Shown in pieces: positions 24,182 to 34,846 of a DNA stretch of 64,000 bases. Under the pieces are notes generated by a model. The model was given only the letters and a program-made list of their open reading frames with translations, ran no database searches and was not told the origin of the DNA. Numbering within the stretch: position 1 is the first letter of the stretch; every line of letters starts with the position of its first letter. Source of the DNA: Neckera pumila. Taxonomy: Eukaryota > Streptophyta > Bryopsida > Hypnales > Neckeraceae. The stretch lies in assembly GCA_963969595.1 (NCBI GenBank), contig OZ018412.1, positions 5,644,501-5,708,500 on the forward strand. The letters are read 5' to 3'. Both the position numbers and the translations under genes were made by a program.

Positions 24182-25006
24182 TCATGTGCTAGCAACACTT
24201 GTGATAGACTTAGCCTCCTTGGCCAAATCGTATATAAAGCGATTGTAATATGTAGCCATCCCCATGAGAGTAGAGACTTTGGACCGATTCTTTGGGTTCT
24301 TCATTTCTTGTATTTTTTTCACCTTCTCGAGGTCAGCACGGATCCCGTGTTCGGATACCATATGCCCCAACAAACTTCCTTTATGAAACCCAAACCGGCA
24401 TTTCTCGGGACTTAGCAAGTATTGGTACTCCAACAGATGCTGAAACGCTGCTTTCACATGTTGAGGGTGGTCGGATCTACTTCTATAGATAGCAAAATCG
24501 TCCAGGTACATCCTTATGAATCGACCAAGGTAAGGTCCAAAGATTTTAATTTGGACTCCTTGGAATGTGCCCCTTGCATTACACAAGCCGAATGGCATAC
24601 AAAGATATGCAAAAGTTCCCCACAGAGTTGTGAATGCTGTTTTGTGTACATTCTCCTCCCTAATCTTAATTTGATGATAGCCGCTATAATCGACGCAAAA
24701 GGAGCACATTTGGTGACTAGACACTTTGTCTAGCAACTCATCAATAAAAGGGAGGGGCTGACAATCCTTTCTTGTGACTTTGGTCAAGGCTCAATTGTCA
24801 ACGCATATTCTCCATTTGCCTCCCTTCTTTGGCACTATGACTACTGGAGAAATCCAATCTGCATTCTTCACTTGTACAATGAAACCTCCTTCCAGTAATT
24901 TGTCTATTTCATTTTTAAGGATGTTTGCCTTATCAAGGGCTAACCATCTTTGCCAAATTTGCACCGGCTTTGCTCCTTCTATGAGGTGGATGTGATGCTC
25001 TTCCAA
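24182..25006 (-). pseudogene. Ty3/gypsy reverse transcriptase (inverted half)
   Basis: Minus strand. The N-terminal part (25006-24791) holds the fingers region with a WISPVVIVPKKGGKWRICVD block. The palm and connection (24787-24182) include CMPFGLCNA, then YLDD at the active site, SPEKCRFG and LMGMATYYNRFI. An in-frame stop separates the two parts where the family normally has a Tyr-Arg pair. The domain ends abruptly at about 24199 inside the connection to RNase H, in the 11-bp sequence that reappears at 28216. With protease and gag further right on the same strand, this is the 5' half of a plant gypsy element turned around relative to its 3' half. Confidence 0.85.
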
Positions 25007-25385
25007 TGTTATGCTTGGTAAATCTTGATGACGAGTGACAAATAAATGTGCGAATTCTCATACCAAATCTTCAAGCGTATTCCTTTCTTGTAAGGAGAGG
25101 AGTGGGCCGAATTGTATCTTCTTGAAGATTTCTTCTTCTTTACTTGATCCTACTTTACAACAAGGCCGGCCTGTTATCATTTGCGGTAAAACTTCAAGCA
25201 TATAGACTTTTCCTTTCGTTTCGCTAGTTGAGTCTGAGTCTGAGAAGTCAATTGTCCAATCCGAGTCGTAATCTTCATCAGAGGACACTTCGGGGGAACT
25301 TGCTCCTCTTGCCATTCTTGTTGTATATTACTTGCACATTAATTCAGTGCGAGTGCTCACCGATTCGCATGTAACCTCAGCTTCA
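25007..25385 (-). pseudogene. Gypsy protease-RT linker
   Basis: A minus-strand ORF (25315-25058) starts with an acidic Ser/Asp stretch (SDEDYDSDW) and ends LLSLQERNTLEDLV, directly upstream of the RT. Such a linker is usual between protease and RT in plant gypsy polyproteins. It has no catalytic residues. Confidence 0.55.
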
Positions 25386-25518
25386 TTAATTTACGGCCTT
25401 GACACCTACCAGCCAAGGACGGCTTAGGATCATGGGATATCCGTCCTTCTTACCAGCGATGGCCAAAACTTGAATGTTGAGTTTTACCGTCACACCGTTG
25501 ACGGTTATGGGTAGCTGT
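25386..25518 (-). pseudogene. Gypsy aspartic protease, C-terminal part
   Basis: Minus-strand coding with LPITVNGVTVKLNIQVLAI and ILSRPWL, the C-terminal half of a retrotransposon aspartic protease. It is cut at 25518 by the 1.6-kb insertion. The N-terminal half resumes at 27121. Confidence 0.7.
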
Positions 25519-27120
25519 TGTCGTACGCGCAATCTAGGCGTAAGTATCTTTAGCCACAATGTTGTGCTAAAATGACACAAGTTATTGTCCCAGGGAATTC
25601 CAAGATGATGCTGCACATTCCAAATTTCCGGATTCTCTTTTCTCCTCAATCCAATCACCTATTCACTTCTTTCCGGAACTTTTCACTATCCGGAATTCAA
25701 TCCGAATCGGGTTCTACCCGGAATCCGGTTTCCACTTCCAAATCTATATGGTTTTTTTCACCTCTGTTTCACCCTCAAAGGATCCGCTTTGATCTTTCGA
25801 GGGGTAGGGACTTCACCACTCTAGTTCTCACGCTTACTAAACTTGACAATCACAAACAAACACCCAAGTATTTAAAGGAGTTGCAACAAGAAAAGAAGAT
25901 CCGGATCCTCACAACTTCCTAGACACTTGATCCGGAAAGCAGGTCACTCAGGGTTCGATCCACTCCTTACTACAACGACAGATCACAGGGTTACGAAACC
26001 TACCGGGGGTGGTTTGTTAAGTGCTAGACCATTCCGAGGTTGGCAGACCTTCGGGAGAGTGTCGACTTCCTCTGGGTGGGCGCTTACCTCCGCACGGGTT
26101 GATAGCCGGACTCGCTTCCGCTACTCAATCCACCGGATTACCGTTACGGTAGTTTAAAGGCGCTGTGCACTTCCACTTAGTCAAGAATCTAACACTGTCT
26201 CAAATGCACCTTTCAAATGGAACCGATTGCCCAAGATCCGGATTCCTCCTCACCCGTCTTTCCTCACACTCTAGTACAGTCACAAGCATTCAGACCCACA
26301 CTTGAACACAAAGATGAAAATCCGGAAGTTCACTCAGCACTTAGATTAAAAGAAAGAAATGGAATACAAAATGAAAATTTGCTAGGAGGGAATGACCGCA
26401 CAACAAGCTTGCCAGCCCTTAAAAACCCACAAAAAGTCAACACCTAAAAGCCAAAAAGAGCCCCGGAAATCCGGGCAACCAATCAAAGAACACTTGAGAT
26501 ATTTGGAGAGTCCACGGCTCAGCTATTCCTAGAAATCCGGAATCCGGGCCCCACGCACGGAAAACCCATTCCGGATTCAAATTCAAATCCTAATTAAAAA
26601 CAACCTAACTAACTACTTCGCCTTTCGCGCCTTCTTTGCACTGCTCCCGCTTTGGCGAAGGTTGCTGCATGTTGGTGAAGTCTTTTGAATGGGTACTGAC
26701 TAGATTAGTTAGGGCTCCCATCCGATTAACTGGAAACTTTTCCGAACTCCAAACTTGTCTTCAACAAGGTTTTCTTCATTCGGAACTCTCCCAGTTGCTA
26801 AATCCGGATTCCATCCAGATTCTATACCAATCCGGATTACTAATCCGGATTTTGGATTAGTGATGGATTCAGATTCCGAATTCCATACTAATCCGGATTC
26901 CATACGAATTCCATATTGGTGAAGGATCCGGATTCTGGATCCTTCTCCATGTGATGGAATAACACTGGTAACAATCTTGAGTAATCCGGAAATTACTATT
27001 CTACAGTTTTCTATAATTGAACCGGATTCTCTATGTTTTACCAAAACAATTGAAGACTTTGACTCTATCCTAATCCTATTCTAATCTATTTCTACAATTT
27101 TGAGTTTGCATACTTCCACA
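25519..27120. mobile_element. 1.6-kb TG...CA insertion in protease, solo-LTR-like
   Basis: It begins TGTCGTACG and ends CTTCCACA, with flanking pentamers GCTGT (25514-25518) and ACTGT (27121-27125), four of five bases matching. Removing it rejoins the protease in frame. TG...CA ends plus a 5-bp duplication are the signature of retroviral-type integrase. No internal coding domain is seen, so a solo LTR is the simplest reading. The sequence is rich in CCGGAT and AATCCGGATT motifs (for example 26800-26960). Confidence 0.65.
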
Positions 27121-27328
27121 ACTGTGAGATCATACCAATTGATTTCACGCATTGTTGATCCGCCACCTTCAATTTGATGGAGGATCCTTTGTCCGTCGAT
27201 AGTCCTAGCTCATTGAACAACCATTTAGATATGATGTTTACCGAAGCACCTCCATCCATTAAACAACCTTCAACATCATGCCCTTGAATCGAAGCCGTTA
27301 CTTGAGGCGCTCTCATCTCCTCGTTCAT
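27121..27328 (-). pseudogene. Gypsy aspartic protease, N-terminal part
   Basis: Minus strand. It has the active-site loop CLMDGGASVNII. The loop is DGG instead of the usual DTG/DSG, a variant I know from some plant gypsy groups. The coding is cut at 27125 by the 1.6-kb insertion and continues at 25518. Confidence 0.75.
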
Positions 27329-27368
27329 CTTTTGGGCAATATTTACTTCGTTGACAGCTCTCCTTGTA

Positions 27369-27623
27369 CTAATACCTTGCCTTAGCTCCCGCCGGAGTGA
27401 TGGGCATCTTGCAACTAGCTGCCCAATTGTAATATTTGCCGGTTGTTTTCCAAGGTCCGCAACAATGGACTTGGGCTCTGCTCAAAAGCAAGTCGTCAAT
27501 CCCGATCTTCCGTTGTGGCTTCTTGGTACAAGAAGGCCCTTCGGTCTTCTTGGATTTTATGCGTTTACGATATGGGGTGGTATCGGCTTCAAGATCGACT
27601 AGGCGCCGATCGCGCTTGGTCAT
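27369..27623 (-). pseudogene. Gypsy gag-protease linker
   Basis: A minus-strand ORF of 84 codons rich in Lys/Arg (PYRKRIKSKK) lies between the zinc-knuckle end of gag and the protease. No domain is recognised. It is assigned by position only. Confidence 0.4.
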
Positions 27624-28217
27624 CCTAATCTCCTGCTCGGACCTCCCTTTCTGACATCAACATGCTCCAATATGTGGAGTTCCGCTATCTTGACTCTAGA
27701 TATTGTTGCGACAGGAGCGTTGCTCATTATTTTCTCCTTCTTAGGGCAATCACGCTCATAATATCCACAAATTCCACAACCACAACACGTTACAAATTGT
27801 ACCGTGCGTTGTGGTGTTGATTGCTCCATCATGGGACTCTTAGCACGGTGATCAGTCTGTCGGTCTTGTATAAGGTGTAACTTTACTTCTTCCATCATGG
27901 AGGTCAACTTTGCAATTGTAGGATCCTCAAGAACTTCTGGGTTTGATCGTGAAGACGAACCTTGTATCGACGTGCCCACCGCAGTCGACATTTTTCCAAC
28001 TGGCTCAGTAGGTACCGCCAAGGTAATGATGTCGGGAGCAGCTAGATCGACCAGATTATCCTCCTTTTTCTACACCCAAGCTAGAGCAGACTCCAAGGTT
28101 TGCGGCTCTTTCCACGAGACTATCTCTTGAATTGAAGGTATTAGCCCTCTGATGAATGATCGTAGAACTTGCACATCTACACTCGCGGTGTTTGCTACCA
28201 CCGTTGCAGCATCCAGT
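27620..28217 (-). pseudogene. Gypsy gag, C-terminal part with zinc knuckle
   Basis: Minus strand. The end of the retrotransposon gag domain (SFIRGLIPSIQEIVSW) is followed by a stop, then a Ser-rich linker and a nucleocapsid knuckle, CCGCGICGYYERDC. The His of the CCHC knuckle is replaced by Tyr. The reading frame reaches the 11-bp break sequence at 28216-28226. The N-terminal part of gag is not found next to it. Confidence 0.7.
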
Positions 28218-28564
28218 CTATCACAACTTTATTAAAGAAAGAAACTCCCTTCTTGTGGACTCAAGATTGCTCCCTGGGGCTCTAACATATACAGAAGAGA
28301 TTGGCGAGCGACCCGGTCATGCAGCAACCAAATTGGCAAATCCCGTTTATCATCAACCCCTCTGTCAACTCGTTGTCAATCTCCACAGTTCTGTTGCAAA
28401 ATGACTCCATAGGAAGGGCTCACCCTATACAATATGTGAGTAGATTGTTAATTAATTGCGAAATCAGGTACACAATTCTCGAGCGCACACTTCTATCCTT
28501 GCAATTCTCGTGCGTAAAATTCAAACATTACGTATTGGCTAGCTCTTTTCCGTTAATTGTCTAA
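28218..28564 (+). pseudogene. Gypsy RT-RNase H segment (non-inverted half)
   Basis: Plus strand. It begins exactly where the inverted RT stops, with a TTLLKKETPFLW connection block. RNase H follows, with HPIQYVSRLL and YTILERTLLSLQF. At least one in-frame stop (near 28290) and one at 28562 interrupt it. The first catalytic Asp motif of RNase H is not visible. Confidence 0.75.
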
Positions 28565-28699
28565 AGTGGACAGGATGTATTGAAGCAGATAATGCAACAA
28601 ACGGACCCGACTGGAAGCACGGCAAGGTTACTTGCCTCACTCCAACAATTTGATTTTATATTTCAACAACCAAAAAGCCAACGGGTTAATCATGCTAAG

Positions 28700-29446
28700 T
28701 TGTTACAAGAGCTTTGTCAACATTCAAATACGGGAGAGGGAGTCTTATCTAACAATGGCAAATGCTGCGTAATTGAAGAAGTAGCAGATAAAGCTAATTT
28801 TGGTTATCAAGCAATCAAGGATTTGCTTGTGCATGCTGTTCTCTCAGAAGGAGTGACTGGCAAGCAAAGGAGGGAAATTTCACAAAGGAGTTTATCCAAC
28901 ACTATGATCAGCGATACTTAGTAACGTTCATGTCGGGATGGGGTGCTTCGTCGAGCGGTAGATCACGAAGAAGCTCGATTAATATTAAGCGAATGTCATG
29001 AAGGCGTCTGTGGGGGCCACTTTGCGGAAGATGCTACCGCCAGGAAGATCATGATGGCGGGATATTATTGGCCCACATTATTTAAAGACTCCGTTCGATT
29101 TTGTAAGACCTGCCCGTCATGCCAAGCTTACGGCAGAAGGAGTTTTTCACACACGGCGTTACACCCCATTTTATCAACGGGTGCATTTGAAAAATGGGGC
29201 TTGGATTTTATGGGTCCCATGCCGAAAACCTCCAAGTATAATCAATACATTATCGTTGCGACCGATTATCTTACTAAGTGGTCAGAAGCTTGGGCTACAA
29301 AAAAAACACAGAGGCGATAGCCGTGGAATTCCTGTATAATCAAGTAGTGTGCCGGTATGGAATTCCCTTGGAGGTTGTGATTGATCAAGGCTCGCATTTC
29401 ACGGGAGGAGTGGTCACCAGATTACTCAAAAAGCTCTTGGTCAAGC
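28700..29446 (+). pseudogene. Gypsy integrase, zinc domain and core start
   Basis: Plus strand. It has an HHCC zinc domain (SECHEGVCGGHF ... FCKTCPSCQ) and the first core Asp in WGLDFMGPM. A frameshift near 29300 follows, then the second core Asp in EVVIDQGSHFTGG. The coding is cut at 29446 by the 3.9-kb insertion and resumes at 33358 in the correct frame. The chain would integrate the element's cDNA, but the frameshift and a lost catalytic residue downstream make it dead. Confidence 0.85.
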
Positions 29447-30110
29447 TGTTGGAACATGAAAATCTAGTTTTATTATATTAGAATATAAATGAAGGAATAA
29501 TATTCTTCTTAGTAGTAAATTTTTTCGATTTTTAGATAGTTATAGACCGTCTAATGTTTAGAACTGGAAACCGGAAAAGGACTGATCAGGAATTAGTGTA
29601 AAGGCTAACTGAATGTACCAGAAACGAGGAACCGGAATTCGAGTTTGCTTAGACCGGGTCAGGAAAGGGATAACAGGAAACCGGCATCCAACGGTGACCT
29701 ACTTAACCCTAGGGAAAACGAGAACGTTCTAATCATTAGTTAACGGGAATCCTAAACGGGCAGGATTAACGGGCAAAGCCTTGATTAGGGTAATTACTAA
29801 GAGCTGCTGGGATTGGCTCTTTTAGATCCTATCTGTCCAGAGGTTAGTCACTTGTGATTTCCTGCCCTGACGGAGAATTGTACAACGTATGCGATTACTG
29901 ATTTCCGGTCTGAGCGGTAGTATTGGAGTTTTGAGTTGACAAGACTTCAGACGAGATTGCTTGAAGGTTATTGAGCGAGAGAGAAGGCTGTTAGCGTCCG
30001 AGCTTAGAGTTAATACCTTCCAGCTGAAAGGAGAGAGAGAGTGGGCCGTGAGGATCACTAGTCTTACCAATACCCGACAATAGACCGGTTCCATCTGAAC
30101 GAGAGGAGAT

Positions 30111-31925
30111 ATGGCCGCAAGTCACAGCGGGGGAGCGACCATCTCGCTCCGTTACGTGACGCCGCGATTACCCAAGGATGACAAGGAGATGGCGGAGCTG
30201 AAGGAGGACTTGGAGCAAATGGGATGCACCAGCTTCCTAATCAGACCGTGGGATTTCCGGAGTGAAGCAATAGTGGCGGAGTTGAGTTCTGGAGTACCAA
30301 CTCAGGCCGCGACCACGATCCGTGCGAAGCCCAAAAGGTGGACGGCGGAGATGTGGAGGAAGGTGTACAGGTTCGACCGGGAGGGCGAAGGTAGTGCATC
30401 CCGGAAGCACCAATTCACGGTGGGTAAGTTTCGGATCCCCATTAGCAAGAAGGATGGGTTCGCGGTTACGGATTGCGTCAATCAGAGAGAGAGGCGTTTG
30501 TTGCAATACGTCTTGGCCATTCTTAACCCGGAAAGGCCAAGCCGGGTCTCTTTGACACTAGCCAACACAGTCTTTGGCGCGTTGTCAGGAGACTGGAAAG
30601 TAGATTGGGGTTTGGTGATTCATGACCAAGTGTTGAAAATGGTCAACAATGTTGGGAAGGCTAAGCCTTCCGCCATCTGTCCATTCCTTTATCACATGTA
30701 TCATTCTGAGGAGGTGATGACAAAAGAGGAAGAGGTAGAATATGAGGCCGCCGCAGCACTGGTAGAATTTGAGGTCCCTGACTTAGATCAGGAGACCGGA
30801 AATGAGGAAGAGTCCTCCGATGAGGACGATGAGGATGAGTCTGAGGATGAGAAGGATGAGAGTGAGGCTGATGACAAGGGTGAGGAAACGAGAGGAAAGG
30901 ATCCGGTAGAGAGAGAACAGACTAAGGATACCGATCCGGTCTGGGGAGACGAGCCGTTGGACAGGATCACCCGAGATCTGAGTGATTTCAAGAAACAATA
31001 CGCGGTGGTACAAGGTGCAATGCAGACCATCAGCACCACGGTGGGCGTTGACCACCCAGCACAAGCCTTAACTCGGGTAATCCGGCTTAACCGGGAGAAG
31101 GAGAAGAATGAAAGTAAGGAGGAATTGGTGAAGCTTTCCGGCCAATTGGCCGCTCTTAAACAAGAGTTGCGCCAGAAAACGGAAGAGGTGGAGAGGGAGA
31201 GGACGTTCTCCAAGCAGACGAAGGACACCTTTTTCCAAATCCGGGAATTCATCACCCATCCGGGTGAAGTGGTCAACAAGGCTAACTTGTTTGACCAACA
31301 AGTGATGACGGAGGGAAGACAGCTGCACCAGAAGCTCCTACTGGCGATGATCACTTACCACAAGAAGATGGAGTCTACCCTGGAGCAGCTACGAGAAGTA
31401 ATGCGTGAGGTAAATCCTCATAGTGAACCTGCGCAGAGATCGGAACCGAATCAAGAGCCAGTTCATCAGTCAGCAGCAGAAGACATGGGTAAAGGTGAGA
31501 CTTCTCACGAGCAACCAACCTTATCTGTACCTGAGGAGCACCAGGAAACCAAAACGATTCAGGAGCAGCAGACCGAGGTGGAGAGCATCAAAGTCCCCGA
31601 CCCAATTCCGGAGGATGATGATTTGGAGATTACGAAGGTGACGGGACCTGATCCAGCCAAGGCACAAGGACCGGAACCGGCAACTGGACCAGGAGGGTCT
31701 ACTCCAAAGGAGAGAACCAAGACGAAGAATATCAGCACTCTCTCACCCTCCAAGTCTTCTCCCAAGACTCCGGGGAAGAAAGTGCAGTTTGGCGAGACAG
31801 AGAAGATGACGGCCCTGATGCAGTCCGTGGTGAAGACGGAGGCTGGAGCCGGTTGCGGGACTTCATCCGGTTCACCCAGTAGTAGTCTGATCAGGAAATC
31901 GGTTGGAGGAGAGGCAACACCTTAG
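30111..31925 (+). CDS. 604-aa plant-transposon-type protein
   Basis: An intact ORF with ATG at 30111 and TAG at 31923. Residues about 95-210 form a compact domain with NPERPSRVSLTLANTVFGAL, DWGLVIHDQVLKMV and KPSAICPFLYHMYH. I recognise this as a domain common in plant genomes in proteins labelled putative plant transposon protein. A strongly acidic run (EESSDEDDEDESEDEKDE, about 225-265) follows, then a Lys/Glu/Leu coiled coil (about 320-375) and a Pro/Ser-rich tail with basic patches. The architecture is gag-like (folded N-terminus, coiled coil, disordered tail), but there is no zinc knuckle. It is the only gene of the 3.9-kb insertion. The length without a stop suggests a recent insertion. 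Confidence 0.65.
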   Translation: MAASHSGGATISLRYVTPRLPKDDKEMAELKEDLEQMGCTSFLIRPWDFRSEAIVAELSSGVPTQAATTIRAKPKRWTAEMWRKVYRFDREGEGSASRKHQFTVGKFRIPISKKDGFAVTDCVNQRERRLLQYVLAILNPERPSRVSLTLANTVFGALSGDWKVDWGLVIHDQVLKMVNNVGKAKPSAICPFLYHMYHSEEVMTKEEEVEYEAAAALVEFEVPDLDQETGNEEESSDEDDEDESEDEKDESEADDKGEETRGKDPVEREQTKDTDPVWGDEPLDRITRDLSDFKKQYAVVQGAMQTISTTVGVDHPAQALTRVIRLNREKEKNESKEELVKLSGQLAALKQELRQKTEEVERERTFSKQTKDTFFQIREFITHPGEVVNKANLFDQQVMTEGRQLHQKLLLAMITYHKKMESTLEQLREVMREVNPHSEPAQRSEPNQEPVHQSAAEDMGKGETSHEQPTLSVPEEHQETKTIQEQQTEVESIKVPDPIPEDDDLEITKVTGPDPAKAQGPEPATGPGGSTPKERTKTKNISTLSPSKSSPKTPGKKVQFGETEKMTALMQSVVKTEAGAGCGTSSGSPSSSLIRKSVGGEATP

Positions 31926-32261
31926 AGCAAGGTGGCAAGACCTGCTCCAGTCCCACAGAAGAGAAAGGTTCCTGAGCCATCGTCAGCTAAGAAGAAATTC
32001 ACCAAGGCTCAGGAAGAGGAAGAAGACGAAGAGGATTCCGATGAAGATGAAGATGAATCCGGGTCCGATCAGGATTCTAAACCGTATTCAAATCCCGATC
32101 AGGCCCTGGCAGAGACCCGAGCAACGAAGGCGAAGGCGGCCAGAGAAAAGGCCAAAGTCCGGTCTAAACAGATGGCGAGACAGCAGACCGGAAAGAAGCC
32201 CATGACCCGGAAGGTACCAGCAAAGGCGGGGTTTTCTCCAGTTAAGAAGACTAGAAAATAG
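31926..32261 (+). CDS. In-frame continuation after one TAG stop
   Basis: The frame of the 604-aa protein stays open for 111 more codons after the single TAG at 31923. It encodes a Lys/Arg-rich segment (PVPQKRKVPEP), an acidic run (EEEEDEEDSDEDEDES) and a basic tail ending KKTRK. Composition matches the upstream protein, so this is its C-terminus, lost by one mutation or reached by stop readthrough. The sequence does not decide between these. Confidence 0.5.
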   Translation, partial: SKVARPAPVPQKRKVPEPSSAKKKFTKAQEEEEDEEDSDEDEDESGSDQDSKPYSNPDQALAETRATKAKAAREKAKVRSKQMARQQTGKKPMTRKVPAKAGFSPVKKTRK

Positions 32262-33362
32262 GTGAAGGTGCTGGCAGTGATTGTAGGGCTGCATGCCTAG
32301 ATTTTGACAAAGTAGTTGTATAGGAATATTTTTAGTGTAAAAGGAGTTAGGACTCAAGTTGAGTCCAGATTTTTCGGATCTAAGATCCACTTTAAGTGGA
32401 AGCTTTTTGACTGTAGCTTAGGTTGCCTAAAATTGACAGGAAGTTAGGAATGAAACGTGTCATTCCTTTAGCTGTTTTTGGCCTCAGGCGCTTTTTGAGT
32501 TTAAAGGGTAGTTTAGTATTTAAAGGCGGATTTTAGGTTTAATCCGGGTAGCATTTTTCATACTTTGTATTCCCAGTTTTTCTGCAAATGCCATTGAAGT
32601 TTTTCAATTCACAACCGTGAGCTGTACCTTTTAGCACTTGTCCGTGTTATTGTGAGAGCAGTGAGATCGTGCAGAGTTGGGTAAGGAGGAAGTGATACCC
32701 AGATACAGGAAGTATCCGGTCCCTGGAGAGATTGCGTGTTAGACAGGATACCACAGGATTTTCTTGTGAGGATTAGAACTTGCTTTTGTCAAGAAGTTGC
32801 TTTTGTCAAGAAGTATTATAGCTCTCCTGTGTTTTCCTGACGCCCCTTCTCTACCTAGGCCGTGGATTGTCTTGTGGTCTGTCGTTGTAGTAATTGTTAA
32901 GAGAATCCAAACTTTCTTGCGTGACCTGCTAGCCTGCGTAGTCCATCCAGTCTAGTTGTGAGGAAGATCTCTTTTTCGTTGTTCTTGTCAAAGTTTTCTT
33001 TTCAAGTTTATATCGTGGATCTTCTGACACGTTAAAACTCAGAGGGTAGGAGTTAAGCTTCCTTCCTGAAGCCCAAAGTTGCAGATCCCTCTTGGTCCAG
33101 AGGTTAAACTCGAATTTATTACATAGTTAAATACTCTAGACCGGATAGATAGATATTTGGGAAAGGAGTTTCCGGTTCCAGATTACTGGAATTGGAACCG
33201 GTCTAGACTAGTACTTGGGGTTTGTTTTGGGATATCAACTCACTTCATTCCGGTCATTTAGGAGAATTACACCGAGATCTCTGCGGAACGATACACGAGT
33301 CACTTTAGGGTCCCTTAAGGCCTTAGAGAAGGATTTTGTGCTTTCTGTGCTATGACACAAGC

Positions 33363-34051
33363 ATAGGCAAACAACTCCATATTATCCTCAAGCCAACGGT
33401 TTGGTCAAAAAGACTAATGGGATACTCGCCGGAATCATTTCCAAAGTAATTTTGGACAAGAGACGAATTTGGGATGAGCATCTCGAAGAAGCTTTATGGG
33501 CGTACCGGACTTCATATAAATTAACAACCGGTTTCACGCCTTTCCAACTTGCCTTCGGATTAGAAGCAATCATGCCTATCAAAATACAGATTCCCTCTCT
33601 TTGTCTGGCCCTACAGCACGGACTGGGAGACGTGGACTCTTTGTCAGAGCAATTATTATTGTTGAAAAGACTAGACAAATGCCGTCAGAAAGCACTCCGT
33701 AACAACAAGATCATACAAGCCCAACGCAAGTTGCGACACGACAAGTTGAAGAAGCTGACGGAGTTTGAACCTAGGAGCCTGGTCATGTTAGTAGATAGCT
33801 GGCTCATGAAGCAACGTGGGCAGAAATTCCGACCGAAATGGAAGGGCCCGTATGTAATCCACCAAAAATTCAATAATGGGTCGTACACCTTAAGCTCTCC
33901 AGACGGATCAAAAATCACAAAGCCTCATAATTGGTCCAAATTGAAGCCTTATCATCATTTGGAACATCTACAACATCCTGCCAACAAAGTGGATCAGAAT
34001 CCTAGGGAGGTTAAAAATATTCGGGTCTCGGGCATGCTGGATGGTTGTTGA
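33363..34051 (+). pseudogene. Gypsy integrase, core end and C-terminal domain
   Basis: Plus strand, resuming right after the 3.9-kb insertion with PYYPQANGLVKKTNG. The residue that should be the catalytic Glu of the DDE core is Lys here. Then come WDEHLEEALWAYRTS and TGFTPFQLAFG, and the C-terminal GPY-type module (KFRPKWKGPYVI ... YTLSSPDG). The frame is open to 34051. With the upstream core (28700-29446) this completes the 3' end of pol. Confidence 0.85.
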
Positions 34052-34846
34052 TGAGCAGTCTTGGGTTGTGATTTTCATGGTATGTTGCGTATGGTGAGAG
34101 CCGGGAGTCGTGAGAAGGTGAGTCTTTTGCATGCATGCGTATAATCAGTGAGGAGTTGATGCCGCAAATGTAAGTGAATGAATCCGATCAAGGATCCTTC
34201 CGAGTGTAATGGATCACGAGCACATTAGTATTGGATGATTGAGCAGATAGCAGTTGACCAGGACCTTATTTTACCTCACGATTTGAACTTGTCGACAGAT
34301 TGCACCATGTCGATAGTCGTGGACAGGAGTGTCCTGAGTATTGCTAAGTTGTAGACATGATGCAAGGGAGTGTCGGAGCAGTTTGTGAATTGCATGGAAA
34401 CCTGAGCAATTTCAGTACAAACAACGTTGTAGAAGAGTGGGTGTAAATAAAAAGCAAAAAGAAACCTATTGCCCACCCCACTACCAAACTTCATTAGCTA
34501 CAAGCAATCACAAATGTGCGCCTGATCGTGACTTCACCGCCTTTGCTTACACTCCATGGCTATTGTCTCTATTGCAACGACTCCCAAACAGCTCCCTCCC
34601 AAAATTCTACTTGCCAATTTGAGTAGTCCTTGCATAAATCCTAAGCATAGCACAGCACAGCGACCACTCGCAATGTGCCACTCTCAATCCTAAATCCTTG
34701 TCCTCGGCAGTCCTATATCATTTCTAAATTTTGTGTTTTGAGTGAGGAAGTTGAGAGTATAGGAGAATAAGGTATTTTGTGATGGGAACGGCTATGTCCG
34801 CAAGGACGGACTTCTGCCTTACAACAGTCTTTCGCCAGGTAGCCCT
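34052..34846. other. Downstream of gypsy pol, no gene seen
   Basis: By position this should hold the 3' untranslated part or LTR of the gypsy relic. I see no second copy to prove an LTR. The CACTA element inserted at its right edge, and the same kind of sequence appears to continue at 43314. Confidence 0.3.

Larger units (their letters stand above)
29447..33357 (+). mobile_element. 3.9-kb TG...CA insertion with long ORF, no LTRs seen
   Basis: It starts TGTTGGAACATG and ends GTGCTATGACA, with perfect 5-bp direct repeats CAAGC at 29442-29446 and 33358-33362. Excision restores the integrase frame exactly. The ends and target duplication fit insertion by a retroviral-type integrase. However, the first and last few hundred bases are not copies of each other or inverted repeats, so the usual LTR structure is missing. 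It has 664 bases of leader (with repeated CCGGAAACCGG-like motifs), an ORF of 604 codons, a continuation after one stop, and a 1.1-kb non-coding tail. No protease, RT or integrase is inside, so it would depend on another element. Confidence 0.75.

Noticed and set aside
30788..31354. 188-codon minus-strand frame
   Set aside because: Antisense shadow of the acidic and coiled-coil part of the 604-aa protein.
29447..33357. Ordinary LTR retrotransposon with paired LTRs
   Set aside because: I compared the first 660 and last 1100 bases by eye and found neither direct nor inverted terminal repeats.
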